From positions 434,001 to 498,000 of the forward strand of contig CAVXXB010000012.1 in the NCBI GenBank assembly GCA_963765585.1: a stretch of 64,000 nucleotides of DNA, written 5' to 3'. The position numbers and the translations under genes were made by a program. Origin of the DNA: CAVXXB01 sp963765585. Lineage in GTDB: Bacteria > Calditrichota > Calditrichia > JAJRVZ01. The notes below the pieces were generated by a model. That model was given only the letters and a program-made list of their open reading frames with translations. It was not told where the DNA came from and made no database searches. Shown piece after piece: positions 17,811 through 26,683 of the stretch (within the stretch, counting starts at the first letter, position 1; each line of letters starts with the position of its first letter).

Positions 17811-20078
17811 ATGAATCCGCAGGATATTCGCACAGATGCCAGGGTAAAATTAGATGCCTCGGTTAAATATATCCGGGATATAAAAATTCCCGGAATGTGG
17901 TATGGGCTGACCATCAGAAGCAGCCAGGCACATGCGAATATTAAAAAAATCGATTTTGATCCACAGTTCGATTGGAATAAAGTCGTTATCGTTACTGCGG
18001 ATGATATACCCGTAAATTATGTGGCCATGCTCGAAAAAGATATGCCCTTTTTAGCGAAAGAAAAAGTTCGGTATATCGGCGAACCAATCCTCTTGATAGC
18101 AGGAAAAAACCAGAACGATCCTCTAACCGCCAGTCAATACATAAATATTGATTACGAACCGATTCCAGCCATATTTGATATGCGGCAGGCGGAGAACAAC
18201 CCTGTTAAAATCTATAACGATGACAATGTATTCAAGCATATAAACATAAACCGCGGAAATATGAATGATATCAACAAATCGGCAGATGCCGAAATTGAAA
18301 TTCATACTGAAAGCGGCTATCAGGAACATCTTTATCTCGAGCCACAAGGCGTGATTGCCGTCCCAAAAGAAAATGGTATTGAAATTACAGGATCCCTGCA
18401 ATGTCCTTATTACGTAAAAAATGCTCTGCGCAATATGTTTGCAGATCAGAAACACATCACGGTTATACAATCACCGACCGGCGGTGCCTTTGGTGGCAAA
18501 GAAGACTACCCATCCTTGTTGGCCGGACATGCAGCGCTCCTGGCTGATAAATGCGGACAACCGGTTGCCATGTTCTATAACCGTCTTGAAGATGTCCAGT
18601 TTACTACCAAAAGACACCCGGCTATGAGTACAGGGAAGGCCTGGTTAAGGAAAGATGGTAAAATTCTGGGCATTGACATAAATATTCTTTTGGATGGCGG
18701 TGCATATTGTACCTTGTCTCAGGTGGTTCTGGCAAGAACCGCACTGGCAGCCCTGGGAAATTATCATGTTCCAAACGTTCGCATTGTCGCTAAAGCGGTC
18801 GCAACCAATACCGTTCCCAATGGTGCTTTTCGCGGTTTTGGCGGGCCTCAGGCTATTTTTTCAATCGAAATGCTGATGGAAAAGATCGCTCATGAGCTGA
18901 ATATATCGCCCGATGAAATTCGTCGTACAAATATGATTCGTGAAGGACAAAAAACGGCAACCGGTCAAATTTTGCGCTATAGTGTATCGGCACATGAAAC
19001 ATTTGAGGATGTGGTTGTAAAGAGTGACTATCAACGGAAATACAAAGAATTCAAGAAACATAATGCGCCGATATTAAAACAACTGGCGAAGGGGGACTAT
19101 GCACCTGAAAATGCCGGGCAGATGCTGAAAGGTATCGGGATTTGTGCGTTTTTACACGGCGCCGGATTCACGGGCACCGGCGAGAATAAGATAAAAGCCA
19201 AGGTTCAGATCAGATTGGATGATGACGGATATCTTACGATATTGTCCGGATCAACCGAGATGGGCCAGGGTGAGGAAACCATCATGAAAACCATCCTGGC
19301 AAAGGCACTGCAAACGGATCGTTCACAGATACGGCTGGCGGAAGTCAATACCGATATAGTACCTGATTCCGGGCCAACGGTGGCCTCTCGAACTACCATG
19401 ATTGTTGGATCCCTTCTGGTGGAAGCTGCAAAAGAAATAATTGGACATCTGCAGACCTCACTTGACAAAGAGAATATTGGCAAATTTAGATACCAGGATG
19501 GTTTATTTACCAATGGAAAGAATGTAATACATCTGACAGATGCAGTTGCAAAATATTCTGGATTGATAATTGAAAAAGAATATGCGCATCCACCGATCAT
19601 AAAATTTGACGATGTCAATTGGACTGGCGATGCCTACCCGGTTTTTTCCTGGGCCGCATCTGTGGCCGAACTTGCCGTTGATCCGGTTACATTTGAAATA
19701 AAAGTAAACCGGTATATCACGACGCATGATATTGGTAAGGCTATTAATCATGACCAGTCCGTTGCGCAAATTCAGGGCGGTTCACTTCAGGGAATTGGAT
19801 ATGCACTTTACGAAAAAATTGAGAGCCGGGAGGGACGGATTGATATCACCGGATTTACTGATTATATAATACCGACGGCCATGGATATGCCGGATTTTGA
19901 CGTACATATAATGGAAAACCCATATCCGTATGGACCGTTTGGTGCAAAAGGATTGGGGGAATTACCGTTGGTGGGCGCAGCGCCGGCAGTAGTATCCGCT
20001 TTAAATATGATTTTTGGGAAAGTGTTTACCCGTATACCTGTGCTTCCCGAACATCTTGCAGAATTATTTTATAATTGA
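17811..20078 (+). CDS. Molybdenum hydroxylase large Mo-binding subunit 2
   Basis: A 755-residue intact XdhA/CoxL-type protein. Motifs: the small N-terminal domain (VKYIRDIKIPGMWYG, VRYIGEPILLIAG), TGGAFGGKEDYPSLLAG, LLDGGAYCTLSQ, VPNGAFRGFGGPQ, GSTEMGQGEETI, DSGPTVASRTTM and GPFGAKGLGELPLVG, whose Glu is the catalytic base. It differs throughout from subunit 1 of the same cluster, so the two are ancient paralogues rather than a recent duplication. It is followed by its own [2Fe-2S] and FAD subunits, giving a second complete enzyme probably for another oxidation step or purine isomer. Confidence 0.92.
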   Translation: MNPQDIRTDARVKLDASVKYIRDIKIPGMWYGLTIRSSQAHANIKKIDFDPQFDWNKVVIVTADDIPVNYVAMLEKDMPFLAKEKVRYIGEPILLIAGKNQNDPLTASQYINIDYEPIPAIFDMRQAENNPVKIYNDDNVFKHININRGNMNDINKSADAEIEIHTESGYQEHLYLEPQGVIAVPKENGIEITGSLQCPYYVKNALRNMFADQKHITVIQSPTGGAFGGKEDYPSLLAGHAALLADKCGQPVAMFYNRLEDVQFTTKRHPAMSTGKAWLRKDGKILGIDINILLDGGAYCTLSQVVLARTALAALGNYHVPNVRIVAKAVATNTVPNGAFRGFGGPQAIFSIEMLMEKIAHELNISPDEIRRTNMIREGQKTATGQILRYSVSAHETFEDVVVKSDYQRKYKEFKKHNAPILKQLAKGDYAPENAGQMLKGIGICAFLHGAGFTGTGENKIKAKVQIRLDDDGYLTILSGSTEMGQGEETIMKTILAKALQTDRSQIRLAEVNTDIVPDSGPTVASRTTMIVGSLLVEAAKEIIGHLQTSLDKENIGKFRYQDGLFTNGKNVIHLTDAVAKYSGLIIEKEYAHPPIIKFDDVNWTGDAYPVFSWAASVAELAVDPVTFEIKVNRYITTHDIGKAINHDQSVAQIQGGSLQGIGYALYEKIESREGRIDITGFTDYIIPTAMDMPDFDVHIMENPYPYGPFGAKGLGELPLVGAAPAVVSALNMIFGKVFTRIPVLPEHLAELFYN

Positions 20079-20090
20079 TAAAATCTGATT

Positions 20091-20597
20091 ATGGCAAAAC
20101 AGAAAATTAAGTTTATTGTGAATGATAGTTCGGTGGAGCTCTATACGGAGTCCCATCGTCGCCTGCTTGATATTTTACATGAAGACCTCAATCTGACCAG
20201 TGTAAAAGAAGGTTGTGGCAAAGGGGAATGTGGATCATGTACCGTTTTACTGGATGGGTATCGGGTAAATTCATGTCTGGTGCCCGCGTTGCAACTGGAC
20301 AACTGCCGGATTTATACCATCGAGGGTGTTCAGGCCTGGCCTGTGTTTGAAAAGATAGAACAATTATTTATAAAACATGGTGCGGTACAATGCGGGTTCT
20401 GTATGCCGGGAATGGTAATGTCGGCGATGGCTTTTATTAATGAAAGTGCCGGGCAATCCTCAGATGAGGAGATTAAAATGGCGATTGCCGGAAATATGTG
20501 CCGATGTACCGGTTATACAAAAATTATCGACTGTTTGAAAGATTTGCATCAACAGACAGATATCGTGGATGAGCTAAAAAAGACCTGGCCTCAATGA
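20091..20597 (+). CDS. Molybdenum hydroxylase [2Fe-2S] small subunit 2
   Basis: A 168-residue two-cluster subunit. Cys42, Cys47, Cys50 and Cys62 (EGCGKGECGSCTVLL, then NSC) bind the ferredoxin-like cluster; QCGFCMPGM and NMCRCTGYTKII provide the second. It is about 10 residues longer at the C-terminus than small subunit 1. Gene order in this set is large-small-medium, unlike the first set (large-medium-small), so the two operon blocks were assembled independently. It overlaps the FAD subunit gene by 4 bp. Confidence 0.95.
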   Translation: MAKQKIKFIVNDSSVELYTESHRRLLDILHEDLNLTSVKEGCGKGECGSCTVLLDGYRVNSCLVPALQLDNCRIYTIEGVQAWPVFEKIEQLFIKHGAVQCGFCMPGMVMSAMAFINESAGQSSDEEIKMAIAGNMCRCTGYTKIIDCLKDLHQQTDIVDELKKTWPQ

Positions 20598-21463
20598 ATA
20601 TCAATCACACATATTTTGTTCCGGGTTCTTTGGATCAGCTGGATAAGTATATCGGGGAACGCCCTGATAATGTGACGTATGTTGCCGGTGCAACTGATTT
20701 AATGGTCCGGGAAGAAGGATTATCCAATGCAGATAACCTGGTGAGTCTGACCAATATTACTGATTTTACAGATACTATCAGTCTGCTGGAATCCGGAGTT
20801 TTAATCGGTGCGTGTGTACCACTTTCCCAAATAATTCATCATAAAACGATGCAAAATTTTTTTCCTCTGCTTGTTACGGCTTGTAGTCAGATCGGATCAA
20901 TCCAGATCCAAAACCGGGCCACTTTGGGGGGCAATATTGCCAATGCGTCCCCTGCCGGTGATTCATTACCGGTTTTATCGGTTTATGATGCAGAATTATG
21001 GATCGGTCCACAAATAAATGGTCAATTTGAAAAAATAAGTATCGATAAAATTATGACCGGCCCCGGAACAACGGGACTGAAGAATAACCAGTATATTGCC
21101 TATATTTACTTACCATATGTTTACCCCGCTGACAGTGTTGGATATTTCAGAAAGGTGGGGCCAAGATATGCTATGGCGATCAGCAAAGTTTCACTGGCAA
21201 TGATATGTTCTTTGTCCGGGAAAAAGATTGTTAAAATAAAAATAGCCGCTGGTAGTGTTACGCCGGAAATACAGCGATCTAAAAACACAGAAGATTTGCT
21301 CCTGGGTAATGAACTTACAAATGAACTTATTTTCAAGGCCAAACAGAAAATAATGGACTCCATCTCACCTATCTCAGATATCCGGTCCACGAGTTCATAT
21401 CGCCGCAACACCTGTGGTAACCTTCTGGTTGAGGCACTGCATAATACGCTATCAAATACGTGA
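20594..21463 (+). CDS. Molybdenum hydroxylase FAD-binding medium subunit 2
   Basis: A 289-residue CoxM/XdhB-type flavoprotein with VAGATDLMVREE as FAD loop (an Ala replaces the second Gly of the usual AGGTD). The second flavin motif is GSIQIQNRATLGGNIANASP, and the C-terminal domain has KVGPRYAMAISKVSLAMI and AAGSVTPEIQRS. The start overlaps the previous stop (ATGA). It is the last gene of the cluster; a strong hairpin follows about 70 bp downstream. No transporter, regulator, XdhC-type maturation factor or molybdopterin gene is linked to it within the window. Confidence 0.92.
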   Translation: MNINHTYFVPGSLDQLDKYIGERPDNVTYVAGATDLMVREEGLSNADNLVSLTNITDFTDTISLLESGVLIGACVPLSQIIHHKTMQNFFPLLVTACSQIGSIQIQNRATLGGNIANASPAGDSLPVLSVYDAELWIGPQINGQFEKISIDKIMTGPGTTGLKNNQYIAYIYLPYVYPADSVGYFRKVGPRYAMAISKVSLAMICSLSGKKIVKIKIAAGSVTPEIQRSKNTEDLLLGNELTNELIFKAKQKIMDSISPISDIRSTSSYRRNTCGNLLVEALHNTLSNT

Positions 21464-21534
21464 AAAATATATTGCTATGGGAATGTAAATCAGTTTAAAT
21501 TGGTTTACTAAAATCATACAGATCATTGTATATA

Positions 21535-21563
21535 CCTTCTCCGGAAATTATTTCCGGAGAAGG
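21535..21563 (+). terminator. Strong hairpin after the purine cluster
   Basis: CCTTCTCCGGAAA (21535-21547) pairs perfectly with TTTCCGGAGAAGG (21551-21563) around a 3-nt loop. The trailing sequence ACCCTATTTATAATAT is only partly T-rich, so this is either a terminator or an RNA-stabilising 3' end for the catabolic operon. Confidence 0.6.
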
Positions 21564-21689
21564 ACCCTATTTATAATATAAAACTGTCAAATTTAACATA
21601 CCTGAATCAGAGAGTCTGAAAGTCTCTTTATAATTCTATTATTTTAATTTTCGTTTTACTAACTAACTAATATTTAATCAGGAGGAGAG

Positions 21690-22276
21690 ATGAAGCAATT
21701 AACCGTAGTTTTTAGTCTGATTTTAATCATAGCCCTGGTCATGGCGTTACCTCAGTCATCAGTGGCTCAGGATGAGAGGTCCGGAAGAGTTTGCGCGCCA
21801 GTGTGACGCAGACAATCGGTGTCAATACTGATGTCACTTTTGATTTTGGCCGTCCCGGTGTAAAAGGACGCAAAATCTGGGGTGAGTTGGTTCCCTATGG
21901 AATGTATCCCGGGAATAAGTACTCAAAAGAAAAACCGTATCCATGGCGTGCCGGTGCCGATGAGAATACTACAATTGAATTTTCTTCAGATCTGAAAATT
22001 GATGGGAAACAAATTGCCGCGGGGAAATATGGCATTCACATGATTCCCTCGGAGAAAGAATGGGTGGTCATCTTTAACAAAGTAAATGATGGTTGGGGCA
22101 GTTATGGCTATGATGAGAGCAAGGATGCCCTGCGTATCAACGTGACCCCCGTAAAGGCGGAGCATCAGGAATGGCTACTTTTCGGCTTTGAAAACCTGGA
22201 AGGCACAAAAGCAACTGCTTTTTTGCACTGGGAAAAATTGAAAGTCCCCTTTTCGGTTGAAGTAGACGCAAAATAG
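21690..22276 (+). CDS. DUF2911 secreted protein, frameshifted
   Basis: The ATG at 21690 follows a strong GGAGGAG and encodes a signal peptide ending ...PQSSVAQ. About 28 codons in, the reading frame shifts near CAGGATGAGAGG. One missing base would restore EEVRKSLRASVTQTIGV and the DUF2911 body (FDFGRPGVKGRKIWGELVPY, PWRAGADENTTIEFSSD and GWGSYGYDESKDALRI). The rejoined protein is about 195 residues. DUF2911 proteins are exported beta-rich proteins common in Bacteroidota-like genomes, with no established biochemical role. It has its own leader and is not part of the purine operon. Confidence 0.85.
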
Positions 22277-22295
22277 AAGCATGAAGATGACAGAA

Positions 22296-22422
22296 AATGT
22301 CCAATGGCCAATCCCGAATGTCAAATGAATGTCAAAAACCAAAGGCTTAATTAATAAAGTTTATAGCTATTATTTTGACATTGGAAATTGATTTGGCATT
22401 TGAGTTTTGACATTGGACATTT
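22296..22422. repeat. Inverted heptamer-periodic element
   Basis: Left half 22296-22337 reads in 7-bp units AATGTCC, AATGGCC, AATCCCG, AATGTCA, AATGAAT, GTCAAAA. Right half 22374-22422 reads TTTGACA, TTGGAAA, TTGATTT, GGCATTT, GAGTTTT, GACATTG, GACATTT. The halves are inverted: AATGTCCAATG (22296-22306) pairs perfectly with 22411-22421. There is no coding signal; it lies between two secreted-protein genes. Confidence 0.75.
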
Positions 22423-22522
22423 CTCTTTACTTCAAAAAGAATTCCCTCCAGATTATATTCGCTTCATATTATATGATAGCTTAAATTTGCCCTGTAAAAA
22501 TACAATAAGGAAGCCGGTTACA

Positions 22523-23062
22523 ATGAAAAATAGATTATTCTTAAGTGCTATTTATGCGGTTTTAATCATTTCTGTTTTGGCCTGCGCCAGTGCGATTGGG
22601 GTAAGAAATCCAAATTATACCAAAAAAATTAAGTCAATTGCTATTCTGAATTTTACAGGACCTGAGGATCTTGGCGCTCAGGCAACTTCCGCCTTCAGCA
22701 GTGCGGTAAAAAAACTGGATGTGGTGAGTATTTATCAACCATATCAGATTCGCGATTTTCTCAATCAACAGGGACTAAAAGATATGGATCCCGGTGATGC
22801 TGCAGCCAGAAAGATTTTGGCAGACAAACTGAATATCGATGCATTTTTTAACGGCCAGGTAATTCAATATAATAATACCTACAGGACAGCCGGCAATATC
22901 GAATTGACAGTACGGCTTACCGACATTGCCAGTGATGCCCAAATTTATTCAGCCACAATGCGTACCGATGGTGCCGGAATTCTCACCGGCGAAGAATACG
23001 AGATTATCGAAGCAAGCATTGATGCAATTATCAGCGATATCAAAAGTCAGTTTAATATCTAA
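22523..23062 (+). CDS. Lipoprotein resembling CsgG/TolB-N or DUF799 assembly lipoproteins
   Basis: The start is set at ATG 22523 (AAGG upstream), giving 179 residues with a lipobox SVLAC (Cys at about residue 20). The longer frame to 22388 would run through a repeat. The mature part contains KSIAILNFTGPEDLGAQATS, a Rossmann-like start with an A[I/V]LxF signature. Later segments are QIRDFLNQQGL, ADKLNIDAFFNGQVIQY and NIELTVRLTDIASDAQIYSA, the pattern of periplasmic CsgG/GNA1162-like lipoproteins that sum oligomer or secretion components. The partner is unknown. A divergent, repeat-filled gap follows. Confidence 0.65.
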   Translation: MKNRLFLSAIYAVLIISVLACASAIGVRNPNYTKKIKSIAILNFTGPEDLGAQATSAFSSAVKKLDVVSIYQPYQIRDFLNQQGLKDMDPGDAAARKILADKLNIDAFFNGQVIQYNNTYRTAGNIELTVRLTDIASDAQIYSATMRTDGAGILTGEEYEIIEASIDAIISDIKSQFNI

Positions 23063-23080
23063 ATTTTCCTGATTTGACCT

Positions 23081-23240
23081 GGTGTTTAAAAAACCGCTAA
23101 GCACGCGGAGAAGATGCAAAGTGCATAAAATAAATATCAAATAATTTTCACGTATTTTACGTAGTTCTTTGCGATCTCTGCGGTAAGAAAATAATTTCCA
23201 TAGATCTCTAAATACAGGATATTTATCATCCTCTTAGAAT
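23081..23240. repeat. Intergenic duplicated element, copy 1
   Basis: It begins GGTGTTTAAA and contains an imperfect hairpin: 23093-23121 (ACCGCTAAGCACGCGGAGAAG and on) against 23167-23184 (CTTTGCGATCTCTGCGGT). The end is the word CCATAGATCT followed by ACAGGATA. A related copy lies 257 bp downstream. The 540-bp gap 23063-23601 has no recognisable gene. Confidence 0.6.
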
Positions 23241-23337
23241 GAAAATGTTTAAAAATCCTCATAAGTGCTGTAAGTCACATCATAATTAACTGCAATATGT
23301 TCAAATTCTTAATTATTTAGCTGGCTTGTATTGACAA

Positions 23338-23480
23338 GGTGTTTAAATATTCTTAACCGCAAAGTTCGCAGAATAAATAATTATAAATCTTTGCGAATCT
23401 CTCGTAATTCTTAGCATTCATGGCGGTTATGATAGAATTATCCATAGATCTATAATTTCAGGATAATGTCCTTGAGGAGG
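23338..23480. repeat. Intergenic duplicated element, copy 2
   Basis: It has the same order as copy 1: GGTGTTTAAA (23338-23347), then AACCGCAAAGTTCGCAG (23355-23371) facing CTTTGCGAAT and GGCGGTT (23422-23428), then CCATAGATCT and TTCAGGATA. It is diverged in sequence but conserved in layout. Immediately after it a TTGACA occurs at 23494 without a convincing -10 box. Confidence 0.6.
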
Positions 23481-23601
23481 ACGGAAAGAGATATTGACAA
23501 AATTAATAATCATTATTCGGTTGTTAACACAAGGCAAAGACAATATAATTTAACATTATATATTATTTAAATTGTTAGAATTGCAAAACGAAGGGAAAAT
23601 A

Positions 23602-24379
23602 ATGAATAGATTATTTTTTATATTAATGATACCGGTACTGCTAATATGGGGCTGTAGTCAGGAAAATACCACCAGTCCTGAAGAAAATGTTGGCCATCTG
23701 AGTATTTATTTAACGGATGCGCCGGCAGATTATGACTCTGTTATCATTCATTTTACACATATCAGCGCCCATATTGACTCTGACTGGGTTACAATTCAGG
23801 GCGAACCACAAACAGTAGATCTCCTGGAATGGTCAAATGGTAAAACACTTGAATTAGGATCTGCTGATGTGCCGACGGGAAAGTATACTCAGATCCGGGT
23901 TATTATCGATTCTGCTAAAATTGGCGTGAAGGGTGAGGTTTTTCCTCTAGAGGTACCAAGTGGTGCAAAAACCGGTCTTAAATTTGGGCCACAGTTTACC
24001 ATAGAAAGTGGTTCCAACTATGAATTGGTAATGGATTTTGATGCATGCCGTTCCATAGTCACAATGGGACCAAAGAAAAATCCAAACGGATATAAACTGA
24101 AACCGCGGATTCGGATCATATCCAGAGCCATGGGTGGTTCTATATCTGGCCTGGTTACCAATCCCAAAGATGAGCCCATAGCATATGCTATTCTTGGAAG
24201 TGATACGGTTACTTCGAGTATTGTAGATACCACAAATGGAGAATTTGTACTTGCCTTTCTCCCGGAGGCGGCATATAAAGTTTCAGTGGAAGATTCACTG
24301 GATTTAAGACTATACACAAGATGATGTTCATGTTATGCCGGGTGAGAATAATGATATCGGTGAAATTACACTTAATTGA
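23602..24379 (+). CDS. DUF4382 lipoprotein with C-terminal carboxypeptidase-regulatory-like repeat, frameshifted near its end
   Basis: ATG 23602 (GAAGGGAAA upstream) starts a lipoprotein signal (MNRLFFILMIPVLLIWGC). The mature N-terminal part is DUF4382: GHLSIYLTDAPADYDSVIIH, TVDLLEWSNGKTLELG, IRVIIDSAKI and LKFGPQFTIESGSNYELVMD. It is followed by a carboxypeptidase-regulatory-like beta sandwich (SISGLVTNPKDEPIAYAIL, NGEFVLAFLPEAAYKVSVED). The frame stops at 24324, but skipping one base near 24305 continues as DYTQDDVHVMPGENNDIGEI to TGA 24377-24379, the usual end of such a sandwich. DUF4382 proteins are surface lipoproteins of unknown role. A terminator follows. Confidence 0.8.
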
Positions 24380-24401
24380 TTTTTAAGCGTTTTATTAAAT
24401 T

Positions 24402-24437
24402 AAACCCTGCGGTATGTCTTTCCGGAGGGTTTTTTTT
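24402..24437 (+). terminator. Rho-independent terminator
   Basis: AAACCCTGCGG (24402-24412) pairs imperfectly with CCGGAGGGTTT and is followed by a T8 run. It ends the DUF4382 transcript. The rest of the gap up to 24659 is AT-rich; nothing else was recognised. Confidence 0.8.
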
Positions 24438-24659
24438 ACAGTCTTTTGATTGAGTGCGCTGAATCACAGCGTTATTTCCAAATGTGAATGTAAATTTATA
24501 TATAATTGTATCTAAATGAGCCTGGGTGCAATATTATTTATATAATTGTATTGTTTTTATTTTTTAATTGTTATATTACAGAGCGATAATATATATAGAT
24601 TGCTGGTATAAATATACCTTTATGTCTTATTTTAATAAAGATGAGTGTTGGAGCATTAA

Positions 24660-25052
24660 ATGACGGATTATAAGGAACGACGGAATTACCCACGTGTCGC
24701 GGTTGATGGGGCGATTGTCGCATACAAAAAAAAGGAAAGGTTTGAACTTTTAAACCGGTTTTCGTCATTTTACCCGCTGCGTGATCTGGCCAAGGGTGGT
24801 ATATGTTTTGAATTGGATACACAAATTAACCGGGGCACCACCGTTGAAGTAAAGTTGTCGGTTCCCGGTGAAAAGCGGATCAGTGTTAAGGGAACAATCG
24901 TGTGGTCCACAAATATTGCCGGCAATGGCCGAATGTTTGCCGGTGTTCAATTTCTGCCCTTCGGAAAAGGCCGGCAGTATAATTCATTTGAGTGTTGGGA
25001 AAGGCTTGAACAAATAATCAGTCAACATTACAATAATGAAAATTTAAATTAG
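24660..25052 (+). CDS. PilZ-domain protein (c-di-GMP receptor-like)
   Basis: A 130-residue single-domain protein with the two c-di-GMP-binding signatures of PilZ: KERRNYPRVAV near the N-terminus (RxxxR) and DLAKGGICFEL near residue 42 (D/NxSxxG, with Lys in place of the Ser). Beta strands GTTVEVKLSVPG, ISVKGTIVWS and FAGVQFLPF complete the barrel. A GGAG lies seven bases before the ATG. The Ser to Lys change could weaken ligand binding. Standalone PilZ proteins regulate motility, secretion or polysaccharide output by contact with other proteins; the partner is unknown. Confidence 0.8.
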   Translation: MTDYKERRNYPRVAVDGAIVAYKKKERFELLNRFSSFYPLRDLAKGGICFELDTQINRGTTVEVKLSVPGEKRISVKGTIVWSTNIAGNGRMFAGVQFLPFGKGRQYNSFECWERLEQIISQHYNNENLN

Positions 25053-25247
25053 AATAATCCAGGTGTGTTTAGAAACTGCAATTAACTTCCTCCATAAATT
25101 TTGACTTCTAAGAGCAATTGTTTATATTTTATGATTCAGAATATTCCTTAGCATGAATATAAATTTCGAAGTACTCATTCTTTGAAAACTCAGTCAATAT
25201 GAGGAATATCACCAACCGGATATGTAACCAATAGAATTGAGCATTAA

Positions 25248-25838
25248 ATGACACAGTTGAAAAACTGGCGCAAAACCAGGTCTGAGGCGGGTCCCGATCT
25301 TCTTTTATTCAATGCGCGATATGATTTTATGGAAAATCCTCGAAATAACAAGGTGATGAAACGAATTGTACTGGAAACACGGGACTGGGTGAATGTAGTC
25401 GCAATCACGCCTGAGGACAAAATTATCTTTGTAAAACAATTTCGGTTTGGATCCGGAAATATAACTACAGAAATTCCTGCAGGGCTAATCGATGACAATG
25501 AGTCATCATTTAATGCTGCGGTGCGTGAATTAAAAGAAGAGACCGGGTACACGACAAAAAACTGGCAGTACCTGGGTAATGTGGAACCAAATCCGGCATT
25601 CTTAAATAATCGTTGTCATCATTGGCTGGCGAAGGATGTGGTCAAGACAAATGAACCCGATTTGGATGAAGGAGAAGATATTAAAGTAGAATGCTACTCC
25701 TTCGAGCACATATCTCAAGCTATCCAAAGTGGTGAGATAAATCATGTGCTGGCACTATCGGCCTTATCTCGTATTCCCTCGTTCTGGAATACGGTAAATC
25801 TATCCGCATTTAAGGAACAGGTCAGACAGGGAATATGA
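25248..25838 (+). CDS. Nudix hydrolase (ADP-ribose pyrophosphatase type)
   Basis: A 196-residue protein with a complete Nudix box, GLIDDNESSFNAAVRELKEE followed by TGYT (residues about 83-106; GX5EX7REUXEEXGU). An upstream beta sheet has WVNVVAITPEDKIIFVKQFRFGSG, which with the PAG before the box is typical of ADP-ribose/sugar-nucleotide pyrophosphatases. Proline or another residue after the box that would fix substrate class could not be assigned with confidence. The start has no good Shine-Dalgarno. It overlaps the transporter gene by 4 bp (ATGA). Confidence 0.9.
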   Translation: MTQLKNWRKTRSEAGPDLLLFNARYDFMENPRNNKVMKRIVLETRDWVNVVAITPEDKIIFVKQFRFGSGNITTEIPAGLIDDNESSFNAAVRELKEETGYTTKNWQYLGNVEPNPAFLNNRCHHWLAKDVVKTNEPDLDEGEDIKVECYSFEHISQAIQSGEINHVLALSALSRIPSFWNTVNLSAFKEQVRQGI

Positions 25839-26557
25839 TTTCACCTCAAATGGGTTCTCTCGCAGCGGCACTTATTGTTTTCTTTGGTTCAATTATACAA
25901 GGTTCTGTAGGAATCGGACTCGGTTTTGTAGCAGTACCGCTTCTGGTTCTTATTAATCCGGATTTTGTCCCGGGACCTTTGTTACTGGCAGCGTTGTTGC
26001 TGACTATTTTAATTGCAGTTCGTGAGCATTCGTCCATAGAATTTAAAAATATTTCATGGGCAGTAGCCGGAAGAACTCTGGGAACCGTAATTGGTGTTTT
26101 CATGTTAGTACTTATTCCGGTTGGGAGCATATCACTTCTGTTTGCGGGAATGATTTTGCTTGCTGTCATTATCAGTTTGTTGGGACTCAGGATTAGTCTT
26201 AATAAAAAAAATCTTTTTGGAACAGGTGTATTGTCCGGGGTGATGGGAACTACTTCAGCTATTGGTGGTGTACCCATGGCCATTATTTATCAGGATCTGA
26301 AAGGTCCAAATTTACGTGGAACTCTCTCGGGAATTTTCACAATCGGAACAATGCTGTCTATTCTGGCATTAACTTTATCCGGAAAATTTGGCTGGAAGGA
26401 AATTGAATTGGCCGGCGTTCTGATACCTGGGATCATTCTCGGCTACTTATTTTCGCTCTTGACATCGAAATATCTGGATCGTGGATATATTCGACCGATA
26501 GTTCTAATAATTGCCTCCATTTCAGGAATTGGCATTGTATTAAAATATTTTTTTTAA
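25835..26557 (+). CDS. TSUP (TauE/SafE) family anion exporter
   Basis: A 240-residue membrane protein with about eight hydrophobic segments. It has the TauE/SafE signature GSIIQGSVGIGLGFVAVPLL in the first half and the repeated counterpart GVMGTTSAIGGVPMAIIYQ in the second. Members export sulfite, sulfoacetate or other small organic anions. It is translationally coupled to the Nudix gene, although a functional link is not evident. Substrate unknown. Confidence 0.88.
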   Translation: MISPQMGSLAAALIVFFGSIIQGSVGIGLGFVAVPLLVLINPDFVPGPLLLAALLLTILIAVREHSSIEFKNISWAVAGRTLGTVIGVFMLVLIPVGSISLLFAGMILLAVIISLLGLRISLNKKNLFGTGVLSGVMGTTSAIGGVPMAIIYQDLKGPNLRGTLSGIFTIGTMLSILALTLSGKFGWKEIELAGVLIPGIILGYLFSLLTSKYLDRGYIRPIVLIIASISGIGIVLKYFF

Positions 26558-26683
26558 TCTGGATTATATATCTCTTTTAGAGATGCAGAGACACAGAAAA
26601 AAAAGTTTGAAAATATCAATCTGTATTGTTGTTATAAAAATCTGAGACAAATAATAAGTAGTAAAGAGCGGAGATTAAATTTA

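Noticed and set aside
9156..21463. Selenium-dependent molybdenum hydroxylases
   Set aside because: Some relatives of this locus are linked to selenium, but no yqeB/yqeC-like selenium maturation gene or selenocysteine codon context was found here.
23494..23522. Promoter for the DUF4382 gene
   Set aside because: A perfect TTGACA is present, but no acceptable -10 box lies 15-19 bp downstream.
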